From contig NZ_JACVAP010000001.1 of the NCBI RefSeq assembly GCF_014851915.1, forward strand, positions 1-64,000: a stretch of 64,000 nucleotides of DNA. Reading direction: 5' to 3'. Shown here piece after piece: positions 17,858-27,183 of the stretch (positions are counted from its first letter, which is position 1; the number at the start of each line of letters is the position of its first letter). Origin of the DNA: Xanthomonas sp. XNM01 (lineage in GTDB: Bacteria; Pseudomonadota; Gammaproteobacteria; Xanthomonadales; Xanthomonadaceae). The translations under genes were made by a program, and so were the position numbers. The notes beneath the pieces are model-generated. The model saw nothing but the letters and a program-made list of their open reading frames with translations, was not told the DNA's origin and searched no databases.

Positions 17858-20011
17858 TCAGGCGACCAGTCCGTCGCGCTCGCGCAGGAAGCGCAGGGTG
17901 GTCTCGCGGTCCATCGCCGCGGCGATGTAGTGGCCCTGGATCTGGTCGCAGCCATGCGCCTCCAGGAAATCGCTCTGGGCGGAGGTCTCCACGCCCTCGG
18001 CGACCACGGTCAGGCCCAGCGAATGGCCCATCGCGATGACGGTGCTGGTGATGGCCTCGTCGTCCGGGTCGCGGGTCAGGTCGCCGATGAACTCCTGGTC
18101 GATCTTCAGCGTGGTCAGCGGCAGGCGCTTGAGATAGGCCAGCGAGGAGTAGCCGGTGCCGAAGTCGTCCACCGCCACGCCGACGCCGAGTGCGCGGCAG
18201 GCATTGAGCACCGCCGCGCTGCGGGCGACGTTGCCCATGATGGTGCTCTCGGTCAGCTCCAGCTCCAGCCGGCCCGGGTCGATGCCGGTCTCGGCCAGGA
18301 TCCGCGCGACCGTGCCGGGCAGGTCGCCCCGCAGCAGCTGGATCGCCGAGACGTTGACCGACATGCACAGGCCGTCCATGCCGGCCTCGCCCCACTGGCG
18401 CAGGGTGGCGCAGGCTTCCTGCAGCACCCACTCGCCGATCTCCAGGATCAGGCCGGTGTCCTCGGCCAGCGGGATGAACTGGTCCGGCGGGATCACGCCG
18501 AATTCGGGGTTGTACCAGCGCAGCAGCGCCTCGGCGCCGATCACCCGGCGCTCGCCGATCGACCAGCGCGGCTGGTAGACCACGCGCAGTTCGTCGCGCT
18601 CCAGCACGCGCCGCAGCAGGCCGGAGAGGGTCGCGCGGCGGCGGGTCGCCTCGTCCATGTCGGCCGAGTACAGCTGCCAGGTGCGGCGCCCGGCGGCCTT
18701 GGCCTGGTACATGGCGGTGTCGGCGTGCTTGAGCAGCTCGCTGGGAACCTGGGCGTGGTCGGGGAACAGGCTGATGCCGATCGACGGCGAGATCGTGATC
18801 TCGTTGTGGTCGCCCAGCAGCAGCGGATCGGCGAAGGCATCCAGCACGCGCTGGGCCGCGTACTCGGCCTCGCCGGGCGAGGGCAGGGCTTCCAGGACCA
18901 CGGTGAATTCGTCGCCGCCGATGCGGGCGACGGTGTGCTGCGGGCCCACCGCGTGCTGCACGCGCTCGGCGGCCGCGCGCAGGACCCGGTCGCCGGCGGC
19001 ATGGCCGAGCGAGTCGTTGATGTCCTTGAAGCGGTCCAGGTCCAGGAACAGCACCGCCACCCAGCCGCCCTCGCGGCGTGCGCGGACGATGGCACGCGCC
19101 AGCCGTTCCGACAGCAGCGAGCGGTTGGGCAGGCTGGTCAGCGTGTCGTAGTTGGCCAGGTAGCGCAGTTCCTGCTCGGCGCGCTTCTGTTCGGTGATGT
19201 CGCTGAGCACCACCACGTGGAAGCTGGTGTCGCCGCCGCCGTCCTGGACCCCGTTGCGGCGGACCCGGCACAGGATCTCGTGGCCGTCGCGGCGCGCCAT
19301 CCACAGGTTGCCCTGCCAGTGCCCGAGCTGGCCCAGGCCTTCGCGCAGCGCGCCCTGCTGGCCGCCGTAGCGGTCGCTGTCGAGCATCGAGAACGGCCGC
19401 CCGAGCGCTTCGACGTCGGTGTAGCCGGTGATCTGGGAGAAGGCCGGGTTGACCGCGAGGAAGTTGAGGTCGCGGTCGAGGATGGCCACCGCCTCGCTCA
19501 TGTTGCGCAGCACTTCGCCGGCGATGCGGCGCTCGGCGTCGGCGTGGCGGCTGGCGGTGGTGTCGCGGGCGGTGCCGGCCAGGCGCAGCGGGCGGCCGCC
19601 GGCGTCGCGCTCGACGGTGCGGCCGCGGACCCGCATCCAGGTCCAGCTGCCGTCGCCATCCACGTCCACGCGGTGCTCGGAGACGAACAGTGGCTCGTGG
19701 CCGCGCAGGTGCGCGCGCAGGCGGCGGCGCAGCAGCAGGCGGTCGTGCGGATGGACCAGCGGCAGCGGACTGTGGCTGCCGACCATCAGCAGCGAACCGT
19801 CGCCGTCCTCGGCATGCAGCAGATGCAGGCGGCGGTTGCGCAGGTCGTAGTCCCACAGCTGCTCGCCGGACCCCCACAAGGCCACGGTCAGGTGCTGGTC
19901 GCGCGTGCCCAGCGCCTGCGAATGTTCCAGCTCGTTGCGCCGCCAGTGCCAGCTCAGCAGCAGGACGGCGATCATCAGGGCCACGGCCAGCGCCATCAGG
20001 GCGGCGGTCAC
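17858..20011 (-). CDS. PAS-PAS-GGDEF-EAL c-di-GMP protein
   Basis: A 717-residue protein with an N-terminal membrane segment (residues 4-20), two PAS domains (about 30-155 and 160-280), a GGDEF domain with intact ARIGGDEFTVV near 365 and an EAL domain with EALLRW near 494. The EAL domain keeps NVSAIQL, ELTEST, VDDFGTGYSSLAYLKRLP, LKIDQEFI and AEGVET, so it is probably an active phosphodiesterase; GGDEF lacks an RxxD inhibitory site. Start is GTG 20011, with ATG 19996 as an alternative. The zapB-like gene follows after 68 bp, which suggests possible cotranscription with the division genes. Confidence 0.9.
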   Translation of the reverse strand: MTAALMALAVALMIAVLLLSWHWRRNELEHSQALGTRDQHLTVALWGSGEQLWDYDLRNRRLHLLHAEDGDGSLLMVGSHSPLPLVHPHDRLLLRRRLRAHLRGHEPLFVSEHRVDVDGDGSWTWMRVRGRTVERDAGGRPLRLAGTARDTTASRHADAERRIAGEVLRNMSEAVAILDRDLNFLAVNPAFSQITGYTDVEALGRPFSMLDSDRYGGQQGALREGLGQLGHWQGNLWMARRDGHEILCRVRRNGVQDGGGDTSFHVVVLSDITEQKRAEQELRYLANYDTLTSLPNRSLLSERLARAIVRARREGGWVAVLFLDLDRFKDINDSLGHAAGDRVLRAAAERVQHAVGPQHTVARIGGDEFTVVLEALPSPGEAEYAAQRVLDAFADPLLLGDHNEITISPSIGISLFPDHAQVPSELLKHADTAMYQAKAAGRRTWQLYSADMDEATRRRATLSGLLRRVLERDELRVVYQPRWSIGERRVIGAEALLRWYNPEFGVIPPDQFIPLAEDTGLILEIGEWVLQEACATLRQWGEAGMDGLCMSVNVSAIQLLRGDLPGTVARILAETGIDPGRLELELTESTIMGNVARSAAVLNACRALGVGVAVDDFGTGYSSLAYLKRLPLTTLKIDQEFIGDLTRDPDDEAITSTVIAMGHSLGLTVVAEGVETSAQSDFLEAHGCDQIQGHYIAAAMDRETTLRFLRERDGLVA

Positions 20012-20214
20012 CGAGGTCGATTCCCGGGGCTGACCACGCTTGGGCGGTGACGCGTCACGCGTGGCAGAGGCATGGCCTGTCGGCGGCTGTGAAAACGGTG
20101 TCAGTGTAGGCGTGGCGCCGCGACGCGGACAAGCTGCATGCGTGTCCGATTGCTACACTTCGCAGCCGTCCGCGGCCGTGGACGGACCGTCACCGGATCA
20201 GGAGTTTCCAGCGG

Positions 20215-20760
20215 ATGCAGTCATTGCCATCTCCCGCACTCGTCGACGCCGAGAGCCGCTCGCTCGGCCTGGGCGCCCCCGCCGCCGAACTGCATGGCGG
20301 CCTCTGCGGCTGGCTTGCCGGTGGCGGTGTCGACCGGGCCGCGTGGCCGGCCAGCGTGCTGGCCGATCCTGCAGCGCCGACGCCGGCCTCGGGCAGCGCG
20401 CTCGACCAGCTGCGCGAGGTCACCGTGGCGCAGCTGGCCGATTCCGATTTCGCGCTGGACCTGCTGCTGCCGGCCGCCGATGCGCCGCTGGGCGAGCGCG
20501 CCCAGGCGCTGTTCGACTGGTGCCGCGGCTTCCTCGGCGCGTTCGGCCTGGCCGCTGGCGCCACGCCGCCGCTGTCGGAGGAGGGCGCCGAGGCGCTGCA
20601 GGACCTGGCCAAGCTGGCGCAGACCAGCGTGGACGAGATCGACGAGGACGAAGAGGACGAGTCCGCGCTGTCGGAGCTGGAGGAGTTCGTGCGCGTGGCC
20701 GTGCTGCTGCTGCATGGCGACTGCGTGCTGGGGCCGCGCCACCGCCGCAGCCTGAACTGA
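20215..20760 (+). CDS. ygfB: YgfB/UPF0149 family protein
   Basis: A 181-residue, acidic alpha-helical protein. Family blocks seen: LHGGLCGWLAGGG near residue 26, FDWCRGFLGAFGLA, and LEEFVRVAVLLLHGD near the C terminus, after the acidic run DEIDEDEEDES. CAGGAG precedes ATG 20215. It lies 1 bp upstream of pepP, the normal pairing. YgfB influences gene expression and beta-lactam resistance in Pseudomonas, but its role here is not known. Confidence 0.9.
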   Translation: MQSLPSPALVDAESRSLGLGAPAAELHGGLCGWLAGGGVDRAAWPASVLADPAAPTPASGSALDQLREVTVAQLADSDFALDLLLPAADAPLGERAQALFDWCRGFLGAFGLAAGATPPLSEEGAEALQDLAKLAQTSVDEIDEDEEDESALSELEEFVRVAVLLLHGDCVLGPRHRRSLN

Positions 20761-20761
20761 C

Positions 20762-22090
20762 GTGCTCAAGCGCATCACCGGGATCGCCACCGCCGAGTAC
20801 GCGCGCCGCCGCCGCCAGCTGATGCGCATGGCCGGCGACGGCGCGATCCTGGTGCTGCCGGCCGCGCCCGAGCGGGTGCGCAGCCTGGACGTGCATTACC
20901 CGTACCGGCAGGACTCGGACTTCTGGTACCTCTGCGGCTTTCCCGAACCGCACGCGGTGCTGGTGCTGGTGCCCGGCCGCCGCCACGGCGAGGCGATCCT
21001 GTTCTGCCGCGAGCGCGACCCGCTGCGCGAGCGCTGGGACGGCCCGCGCGCCGGCCAGGAAGGGGCGGTCGACAGCTACGGCCTGGACGACGCCTATCCG
21101 ATCGAGGATCTGGACGAGATCCTGCCCGGGCTGCTTGAAGGCCGTTCGCGGGTCCACTACCACTTCGGCCGCGACGCCGAGTTCGACCTCAAGCTGATCG
21201 GCTGGGTCAACCGGGTGCGGGCGCAGGCCCGGCACGGCGCGCAGCCGCCGCACGAGTTCCTCGAGCTGGGCCACCTGCTGCACGAGCAGCGCCTGTTCAA
21301 ATCGCGCGACGAGCTCAAGCTGATGCGGCAGGCGGCGGCGATCGGCGTGCGCGGCCACCAGGCGGCGATGGCCGCGGCGCGTCCAGGCATCCGCGAGTAC
21401 GAGCTGCAGGCCGAGGTCGAGCGCGTGTTCCGCGCCAGCGATGCCTGGCCGGCCTACGCCAGCATCGTCGGTGCCGGCGCCAACGCCTGCATCATGCATT
21501 ACATGGCCAACACCGCCCGCGCCGCCGACGGCGACCTGGTCCTGATCGACGCCGGCGCCGAATACCGCGGTTACGCCTCCGACATCACCCGCACGTTCCC
21601 GGTCGGCGGACGCTTCTCGCGCGAGCAGCGGCTGCTGCACGACCTGGTCTGCGCGGCGCAGGCCGCGGCGCTTGCGGCGGCCCGGCCCGGCGTGTCCTAC
21701 GCCTCGGTGCACGACGCCGCGGTGCAGGTGCTCACCGACGGTCTGCTGCGGCTGGGGCTGCTCAAGGGCCGGCTGGAGAAGAACATCGCCGACGGCCACT
21801 ACAAACGGTTCTATCCGCACAAGAGCGGACACTGGCTGGGCATGGACGTGCACGACGTCGGCGATTACCGGATCGACGAGGAGTCGCGCCTGCTCGAGCC
21901 GGGCATGGTGATGACGGTCGAACCGGGCGTCTACATCCCGCGCGAGGAGCGCGAGGTGCCCGAGCGCTGGCGCGGCATCGGCATCCGCATCGAGGACGAC
22001 GTGGCGATCACCGCCGACGGCCACGAACTGCTGAGCGACGGCCTGGCCCGCAGCGCCGACGAGATCGAAGCGGCGATGGCGGCCAGGTAG
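20762..22090 (+). CDS. pepP: Xaa-Pro aminopeptidase P
   Basis: A 442-residue dinuclear metallopeptidase that removes N-terminal residues before proline. Metal ligands are present: the two aspartates in LIDAGAEYRGYASDITRTF, the histidine in HKSGHWLGMDVHD, the glutamate in MTVEPGVYI and the last glutamate in IRIEDDVAIT. The N-terminal creatinase-like domain keeps FWYLCGFPEPHAVL. It starts at GTG 20762, 1 bp after the ygfB stop, so translation is probably coupled. The ubiquinone monooxygenase genes that often follow pepP are absent; a REP array follows instead. Confidence 0.95.
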   Translation: MLKRITGIATAEYARRRRQLMRMAGDGAILVLPAAPERVRSLDVHYPYRQDSDFWYLCGFPEPHAVLVLVPGRRHGEAILFCRERDPLRERWDGPRAGQEGAVDSYGLDDAYPIEDLDEILPGLLEGRSRVHYHFGRDAEFDLKLIGWVNRVRAQARHGAQPPHEFLELGHLLHEQRLFKSRDELKLMRQAAAIGVRGHQAAMAAARPGIREYELQAEVERVFRASDAWPAYASIVGAGANACIMHYMANTARAADGDLVLIDAGAEYRGYASDITRTFPVGGRFSREQRLLHDLVCAAQAAALAAARPGVSYASVHDAAVQVLTDGLLRLGLLKGRLEKNIADGHYKRFYPHKSGHWLGMDVHDVGDYRIDEESRLLEPGMVMTVEPGVYIPREEREVPERWRGIGIRIEDDVAITADGHELLSDGLARSADEIEAAMAAR

Positions 22091-22119
22091 GCGGGCCGCG
22101 GCCAGGGGCGCCCTCCTGC

Positions 22120-23320
22120 CGGTATGGCGCAGTGTCGCGTTCTGCACAAGGCGGTCGGCCTCAAGCGGCCTCCTGCAAAGGCCGAGGACGATTCTGAAAT
22201 GGTTGCCGCTGTGCGCGGAAGCGTAGTCGTGCGACGTCGGCCCCTGGTGTTCCTCGTCGGGACGACGACGGGTAGGGGGGCACAGCCCCGACCGCCATGC
22301 TGCGGGCATCGGCAAAACGCGCCTCCCACGCAGTGCGGTCGGCCTCAAGCGGCCTCCTACGACGGCCTTGGACGATCCTGAAGTCGTTGCTGCCGTACGC
22401 GCGGAAGCGCAGTGGTGCGGCGTCGGCCCCTGGTGTTCCTCGTCGGGATGGCGACGGCGGGTAGGAGGGGCCACAGCCCCGACCGCCATCCTGCGGGCAT
22501 CGGCAAAGCGCGCCTCCCGCACAGTGCGGTCGGCCTCAAGCGGCCTCCTGCAACGGCTGAGGGCGATCCTGAAACCGTTGCCGCCGTGCGCGCGGAAGCG
22601 CAGTGGTGCGACGTCGGCCCCTGATGTTCCTCGTCGGGACGACGACGGCGGGTAGGAGGGGCCACAGCCCCGACCGCCATCCCGCGGGCATCGGCAAAAC
22701 GCGCCTCCCGCACAGTGCGGTCGGCCTCAAGCGGCCTCCTACAAAGGCTGAGGGCGATCCTGAAACCGTTGCCGCCGTGCGCGCGGAAGCGCAGTGGTGC
22801 GGTGTCGGCCCCTTATGTTCCTCGTCGGGAAGGCGACGGCGGGTAGGAGGGGCCACAGCCCCGACCGCCATCCTGCGGGCATCGGCAAAAGCGCGACTCC
22901 CATGCAGCGCGGTCGGCCTCAAGCGGCCTCCTGCAACGGCCTTGGACGATCCTGAAGTCGTTGCTGCAGTGCGCGCGGAAGCGCAGTGGTGCGGCGTCGG
23001 CCCCTGATGTTCCTCGTCGGGACGACGACGGCGGGTAGGAGGGGCCACAGCCCCGACCGCCATCCTGCGGGCATCGGCAAAACGCGCCTCCCACACAACG
23101 CGGTCGGCCTCAAGCGGCCTCCTGCGACGGCCGAGGACGATCCTGAAACCGTTGCCGCCGTGCGCGCGGAAGCGCAGTGGTGCGACGTCGGCCTCTGGTG
23201 TTCCTCGTCGGGACGGCGACGGCCGGGTAGAAGGGGCCACAGCCCCGACCGCCATCCTGCCGACAGCGACGGTCCAGCTCCCGCACAAGACGGCCGGCCG
23301 CAAACGGCCGCCTGCACCCG
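22120..23320. repeat. 191-bp paired-REP (BIME-like) array
   Basis: About six units begin with GGTAGGAGGGGCCACAGCCC or a variant at 22271, 22460, 22651, 22842, 23034 and 23226, a period of 189-192 bp. Each unit also holds an inverted element, CGGTCGGCCTCAAGCGGCC followed by TCCTAC or TCCTGC, at about 22152, 22336, 22527, 22718, 22910 and 23101, with a degenerate last copy near 23291. Both elements carry a GTAG head and a short GC stem, so units are pairs of REPs in opposite orientation. No transposase is near. Confidence 0.85.
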
Positions 23321-23432
23321 GGGCGCCGTCGCCCTGCAGCCGCCCGCCCGGAACCAGCGCCACGGCGCTTCCAGAGCCGAGGCGCCGGCTCCATCAATTC
23401 CTTAACGCCCGCCATCGAAACCCGGCCTGCGC

Positions 23433-23460
23433 TTGAAATACATGCCTAAGCATCTATATC
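23433..23460 (+). promoter_or_regulatory. marR promoter with operator in spacer
   Basis: TTGAAA at 23433-23438 and TATATC at 23455-23460 are separated by 16 bp. The spacer holds the imperfect palindrome ATGCCTAAGCAT at 23442-23453, a candidate autoregulatory MarR operator. Transcription would begin near 23467, only about 4 nt before the marR ATG. Confidence 0.5.
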
Positions 23461-23470
23461 CTTCGCAGCC

Positions 23471-23941
23471 ATGAACAGCGCAGCTGACAAGGAACGCGTG
23501 GGGTATCTGGTGGTCGACATGGCCCGGCTGTTCGGCCGCGTGTTCGATCGCCGCGCCTCGCACCTGGAGATCACCCGCGTGCAGTGGCGGGCGCTCAAGC
23601 GCATCGGCTGCCAGCCCGGGATCACCCAGGTGGAGCTGGCCGACCTGCTGGACATGGAGCCGATCGCCGTCGGCCGCGTGATCGACAGGCTGCAGAAGGC
23701 CGGCTTCGTCGAGCGGCGCGCCGATCCGTCCGACCGCCGGGTCTGGCGCCTGCATCCCACCGCACAGTCGGCGCAGATCATGGACGACGCCGAGGCCGTG
23801 GCCCGCTCGCTGCGCGAGGACACCCTGGCCGGCATCGGCGCCGATGAACTGGCCGCGGCCATGGACGTGTTCGGCCGCATCCGCGACACCCTGATCCAGC
23901 TCGACCGCGAAAGCCGTGGCGAGCCTTCCTCCAAGAGTTGA
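23471..23941 (+). CDS. MarR-family transcriptional regulator
   Basis: A 156-residue winged-helix regulator. The recognition region is ITQVELADLLDMEPIAVGRV near residues 56-75, and the wing is FVERRADPSDRRVWRLHPT. It is the first gene of a marR-emrA-emrB operon: the emrA ATG lies 5 bp past the stop. By analogy with EmrR it probably represses the operon until it binds a small hydrophobic compound. There is no ribosome binding site before ATG 23471, and the predicted transcript start is only a few bases away. Confidence 0.9.
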   Translation: MNSAADKERVGYLVVDMARLFGRVFDRRASHLEITRVQWRALKRIGCQPGITQVELADLLDMEPIAVGRVIDRLQKAGFVERRADPSDRRVWRLHPTAQSAQIMDDAEAVARSLREDTLAGIGADELAAAMDVFGRIRDTLIQLDRESRGEPSSKS

Positions 23942-23946
23942 CCCCG

Positions 23947-25038
23947 ATGACCAGCACCTCCGGTTCCGCCGCCCCCGCCGCGGCTTCGTCTCCCGTCCGC
24001 AAGCGCCGCGTCCCGGTCTGGCTGTGGGTGGCCGGGCCGCTGGCCGTGGTCGGCTTCTTCGGCTGGGAGTGGGTCCAGTCCAGCCGCGTGGTCGGCACCG
24101 ACAACGCCTACATCAAGGCCGAGCGCATCCTGGTGGCGCCGCAGGTCGGCGGCCGCGTGGTCGAGGTGGCGGTCGGCCAGAACCAGCCGGTCAAGCAGGG
24201 CGACCTGCTGTTCCGCATCGACGCGCAGCCGCTGGAGATCGCGGTGGCGCAGAACGAGGCCCTGGTGGCGCGCATGATCAACACCGCCAGCGCCAGCCGC
24301 GCCAAGGTCACCGGCACCGGCACCTCGATCGCCGCGGCCAACGAGAAGCTGGCATGGTCGCGCCGCGACCTGAAGCGCATGCAGGAGCTGGCCGGCCAGC
24401 AGCTGGTGTCGCGGCAGATGCTCGACGACGCGCGCCACGCGGTGGCCGAGGCCGAATCCGAACGGGCCTCGGCGGTGGCCAGCCAGACCGAGGCGATGGC
24501 CTCGCTGAGCGGCAGCATCGGCACCCCGGTCGAGCAGCTGCCCGAGTACCGCGCCGCGCTGGCGATGCTGGAAAAGGCGCGCCTGGACCTGGCCCACGCC
24601 GAGGTGCGCGCGCCGGTCGACGGCATCGTCGGCATGCACGACCTGCAGGTCGGCGAGTACATCAACCTCGGCCAGACCGCGATGCCGCTGGTCGCCACCG
24701 GCACCTGGATCGAGGCCAATTTCAAGGAAACCGAGCTGACCCGCATGCAGGTCGGCCAGACCGCGACGCTGCGCGTGGACAGCTATCCGGGCGTGACCTG
24801 GAAGGCGCACGTGGCCTCGATCGCGCCGGCCTCGGGCGCCGAGTTCAGCGTGCTGCCGGCGCAGAACGCCACCGGCAACTGGGTCAAGATCGTGCAGCGC
24901 ATCCCGGTGCGGCTGGAGATCGACGATGCCGACCGCGCCGACGCGCCGATCCTGCGCGCTGGCATGAGCGCGGAGGTCAAGGTCGACCTGCGCGACGGCA
25001 GCGCCGCGACCGCCGATACGGCCACCGCGCACGGCTGA
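23947..25038 (+). CDS. emrA: EmrA-type HlyD-family efflux adaptor
   Basis: A 363-residue periplasmic adaptor that links an inner-membrane MFS pump to an outer-membrane channel. One membrane segment (VPVWLWVAGPLAVVGFFGW, about residues 22-42) anchors it. Then come the lipoyl/barrel halves (TDNAYIKAERILVAPQVGG and VRAPVDGIVGMHDLQVGEY) around a coiled-coil hairpin. ATG 23947 was preferred to TTG 23938, which overlaps the marR stop. The next gene is the MFS partner. No outer-membrane factor gene is adjacent. Confidence 0.9.
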   Translation: MTSTSGSAAPAAASSPVRKRRVPVWLWVAGPLAVVGFFGWEWVQSSRVVGTDNAYIKAERILVAPQVGGRVVEVAVGQNQPVKQGDLLFRIDAQPLEIAVAQNEALVARMINTASASRAKVTGTGTSIAAANEKLAWSRRDLKRMQELAGQQLVSRQMLDDARHAVAEAESERASAVASQTEAMASLSGSIGTPVEQLPEYRAALAMLEKARLDLAHAEVRAPVDGIVGMHDLQVGEYINLGQTAMPLVATGTWIEANFKETELTRMQVGQTATLRVDSYPGVTWKAHVASIAPASGAEFSVLPAQNATGNWVKIVQRIPVRLEIDDADRADAPILRAGMSAEVKVDLRDGSAATADTATAHG

Positions 25039-25111
25039 GCCGCCGCGCACCTTCCGCCCTCCTGACGCCCGCCGCGCCGCGGGCGTCATCCGTTCCAGAC
25101 CCGGACTTCCC

Positions 25112-26659
25112 ATGACCCCGCGCCCGAATACCTCCGAAGGCGGCAGCCGCGCGCTGCTGGTCGGCTCGGTGATGCTGGCCACCCTGATGCAGGCGCTGGA
25201 CACCACCATCGCCAACGTCGCCCTGCCGGACATGCAGGGTTCGCTGTCGGCCACCCAGGACCAGGCGTCCTGGGTGCTGACCAGCTACATCGTGGCCGCC
25301 GCCATCCTCACCCCCGTCACCGGCTGGCTGGCCGGGCGGCTCGGCCGCCGCCGCCTGCTGATCATCGCGGTGAGCGGCTTCACCGTGGCCTCGCTGTTGT
25401 GCGGCATCGCCACCGACATCGGCCAGATGGTGCTGTTCCGCGTGCTGCAGGGCGTGTTCGGCGCCTCGCTGGTGCCCATCTCGCAGTCGCTGCTGCTCGA
25501 TGCGTTCCCGAAGGAAAAGCACGGCGCGGCGATGGCGCTGTGGGGCATGGGCATCATGGTCGGGCCGATCCTGGGCCCGCCGCTGGGCGGCTACCTGACC
25601 GAGTACTACAGCTGGCACTGGGTGTTCCTGATCAACCTGCCGGTCGGCATCCTTGCGCTGATCGGCATCATGGCCAGCGTGAAGCAGGACGCGCCGCAGC
25701 AACGCCGCCTCGACGGCATCGGCCTGGCGCTGCTCGCGCTCGGCATCGGCGGCCTGCAGCTGTTCCTGGACCGCGGCGAGAGCCAGGACTGGTTCGGCAG
25801 CCTGGAAGTGCAGATCGAGGCGGCGGTGGCGTTCGTCGCGCTGTACCTGTACGGGCTGTGGTGGTGGAACCGGCGCGAGCACGCGCTGCTCGACCTGGGG
25901 CTGCTGGGCAACCGCAATTTCGCGGTGGGCTGCGTGCTGATCTTCGTGGTGGGCATCGTGCTGTTCGCCACGCTGGCGCTGATGCCGCCCTACCTCAACA
26001 CGCTGATGCACTACCCGGTGCTGACCATCGGCCTGGTGCTGGCGCCGCGCGGCGTCGGCACGATGTTCTCGATGATGCTGGTCGGGCGGATGCTCGGCCG
26101 CGTCGACGCGCGCATCCCGATCCTCACCGGCATGGCGCTGATGGTGTACTCGCTGCACGGCATGTCGCAGTTCGGCACCGAGGCCTCGATCCAGGCGGTG
26201 GTCTGGCTGGGCGTGATCCAGGGCGCCGGCCTGGGCCTGGTGTTCGTGCCGATCTCCACCATCGCCTATTCGACGCTGGAACCCTGGAAGCGCACCGAGG
26301 CGGCGGGCCTGTTCAGCCTGGTCCGCAACATCGGTTCGTCGGTCGGCATCTCGATCGTGGTGACCCTGCTGGCGCGCGCCAACCAGATCAACCATGCCGA
26401 GATCGACGCGCGCATCCCGGCCTTCGGCGCGGAGCAGAGCCTGCTGCCGGCGCTGTGGGACCCGGCCACCGCCACCGGCGCGGCGATGCTCAACAACGAG
26501 CTGATGCGGCAGTCTGCGGCGATCGGCTATGCCAACGACTTCTGGCTGATGATGGTGCTGACCCTGTGCGCGATGCCGCTGGTGCTGTTGATGCACAGCG
26601 GGCGCCATGCGACCGGCGCGGGCGGATCGCCGTCGGAAGCGGCCGCCGCGGCGCACTGA
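25112..26659 (+). CDS. emrB: EmrB/QacA-type DHA2 multidrug transporter
   Basis: A 515-residue inner-membrane proton-drug antiporter of the DHA2 (14-segment) family. Signature stretches: MQALDTTIANVALPDMQGSL in the first helix, WLAGRLGRRRLLI for the loop 2-3 motif A, and GPILGPPLGGYLTEYYSWHW for motif C. It follows emrA after 73 bp and completes an EmrAB-like pump under MarR control. The substrate range is unknown. Confidence 0.93.
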   Translation: MTPRPNTSEGGSRALLVGSVMLATLMQALDTTIANVALPDMQGSLSATQDQASWVLTSYIVAAAILTPVTGWLAGRLGRRRLLIIAVSGFTVASLLCGIATDIGQMVLFRVLQGVFGASLVPISQSLLLDAFPKEKHGAAMALWGMGIMVGPILGPPLGGYLTEYYSWHWVFLINLPVGILALIGIMASVKQDAPQQRRLDGIGLALLALGIGGLQLFLDRGESQDWFGSLEVQIEAAVAFVALYLYGLWWWNRREHALLDLGLLGNRNFAVGCVLIFVVGIVLFATLALMPPYLNTLMHYPVLTIGLVLAPRGVGTMFSMMLVGRMLGRVDARIPILTGMALMVYSLHGMSQFGTEASIQAVVWLGVIQGAGLGLVFVPISTIAYSTLEPWKRTEAAGLFSLVRNIGSSVGISIVVTLLARANQINHAEIDARIPAFGAEQSLLPALWDPATATGAAMLNNELMRQSAAIGYANDFWLMMVLTLCAMPLVLLMHSGRHATGAGGSPSEAAAAAH

Positions 26660-26692
26660 CGCTGTTCCTCGCCCCCAACGGACAGACCACGC

Positions 26693-27082
26693 ATGCAGAT
26701 CGCCGGCCTTCACCACGTCGCCATCATCGCCTCCGACTACGCGCGCTCGCGCCGGTTCTACACGGAGGTGCTGGGGCTGGAGATCGTGCATGAGGTGCAT
26801 CGCGCCGAGCGCGACTCGTGGAAGCTCGATCTGCGCCTGCCCGACGGCAGCCAGATCGAGCTGTTCTCGTTTCCGTCGCCGCCTCCGCGCGTGTCGCGCC
26901 CGGAGGCCTGCGGCCTGCGTCACCTCGCCCTGCGCGTGGCCGACATCGAGGCGGCCATCGCGCACCTGCAGGCGCATGGCGTGGCCTGCGAGCCGGTCCG
27001 CGTCGATGCGTACACCGGACGCCGTTTCACCTTCTTCGCCGACCCGGACCAGCTGCCGCTGGAGCTGTACGAGACCGCCTGA
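26693..27082 (+). CDS. VOC/glyoxalase-family protein
   Basis: A 129-residue metalloenzyme-fold protein of the vicinal oxygen chelate superfamily, close to the YaeR/GloA2-like group. Seen: LHHVAIIASDYARSRRFYTE, a first metal-ligand region, then LRHLALRVADIEAAIAHL and FFADPDQLPLELYE with likely metal-binding His and Glu. It follows emrB by 33 bp and may share its transcript. The substrate is unknown; methylglyoxal-glutathione adducts or drug-like compounds are possibilities. Confidence 0.85.
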   Translation: MQIAGLHHVAIIASDYARSRRFYTEVLGLEIVHEVHRAERDSWKLDLRLPDGSQIELFSFPSPPPRVSRPEACGLRHLALRVADIEAAIAHLQAHGVACEPVRVDAYTGRRFTFFADPDQLPLELYETA

Positions 27083-27125
27083 GCGCGATGCGACGAAAGA
27101 GCGGGCGCGCATTGCGCAGGATCGG

Positions 27126-27153
27126 TTGGATATCGCATCCGGCCCGCTAGAAT
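27126..27153 (+). promoter_or_regulatory. Sigma-70 type promoter for CoA-transferase gene
   Basis: TTGGAT at 27126-27131 and TAGAAT at 27148-27153 are spaced by 16 bp. The start would be near 27160, giving a leader of about 24 nt before ATG 27184. Confidence 0.55.
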
Positions 27154-27183
27154 CGGCATTTCAGCCATGCGGATGCACAGCAG

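Noticed and set aside
22120-23320. CRISPR array
   Set aside because: Repeats are about 190 bp, imperfect, with similar filler in each unit and no cas genes; they are REP-type repeats.
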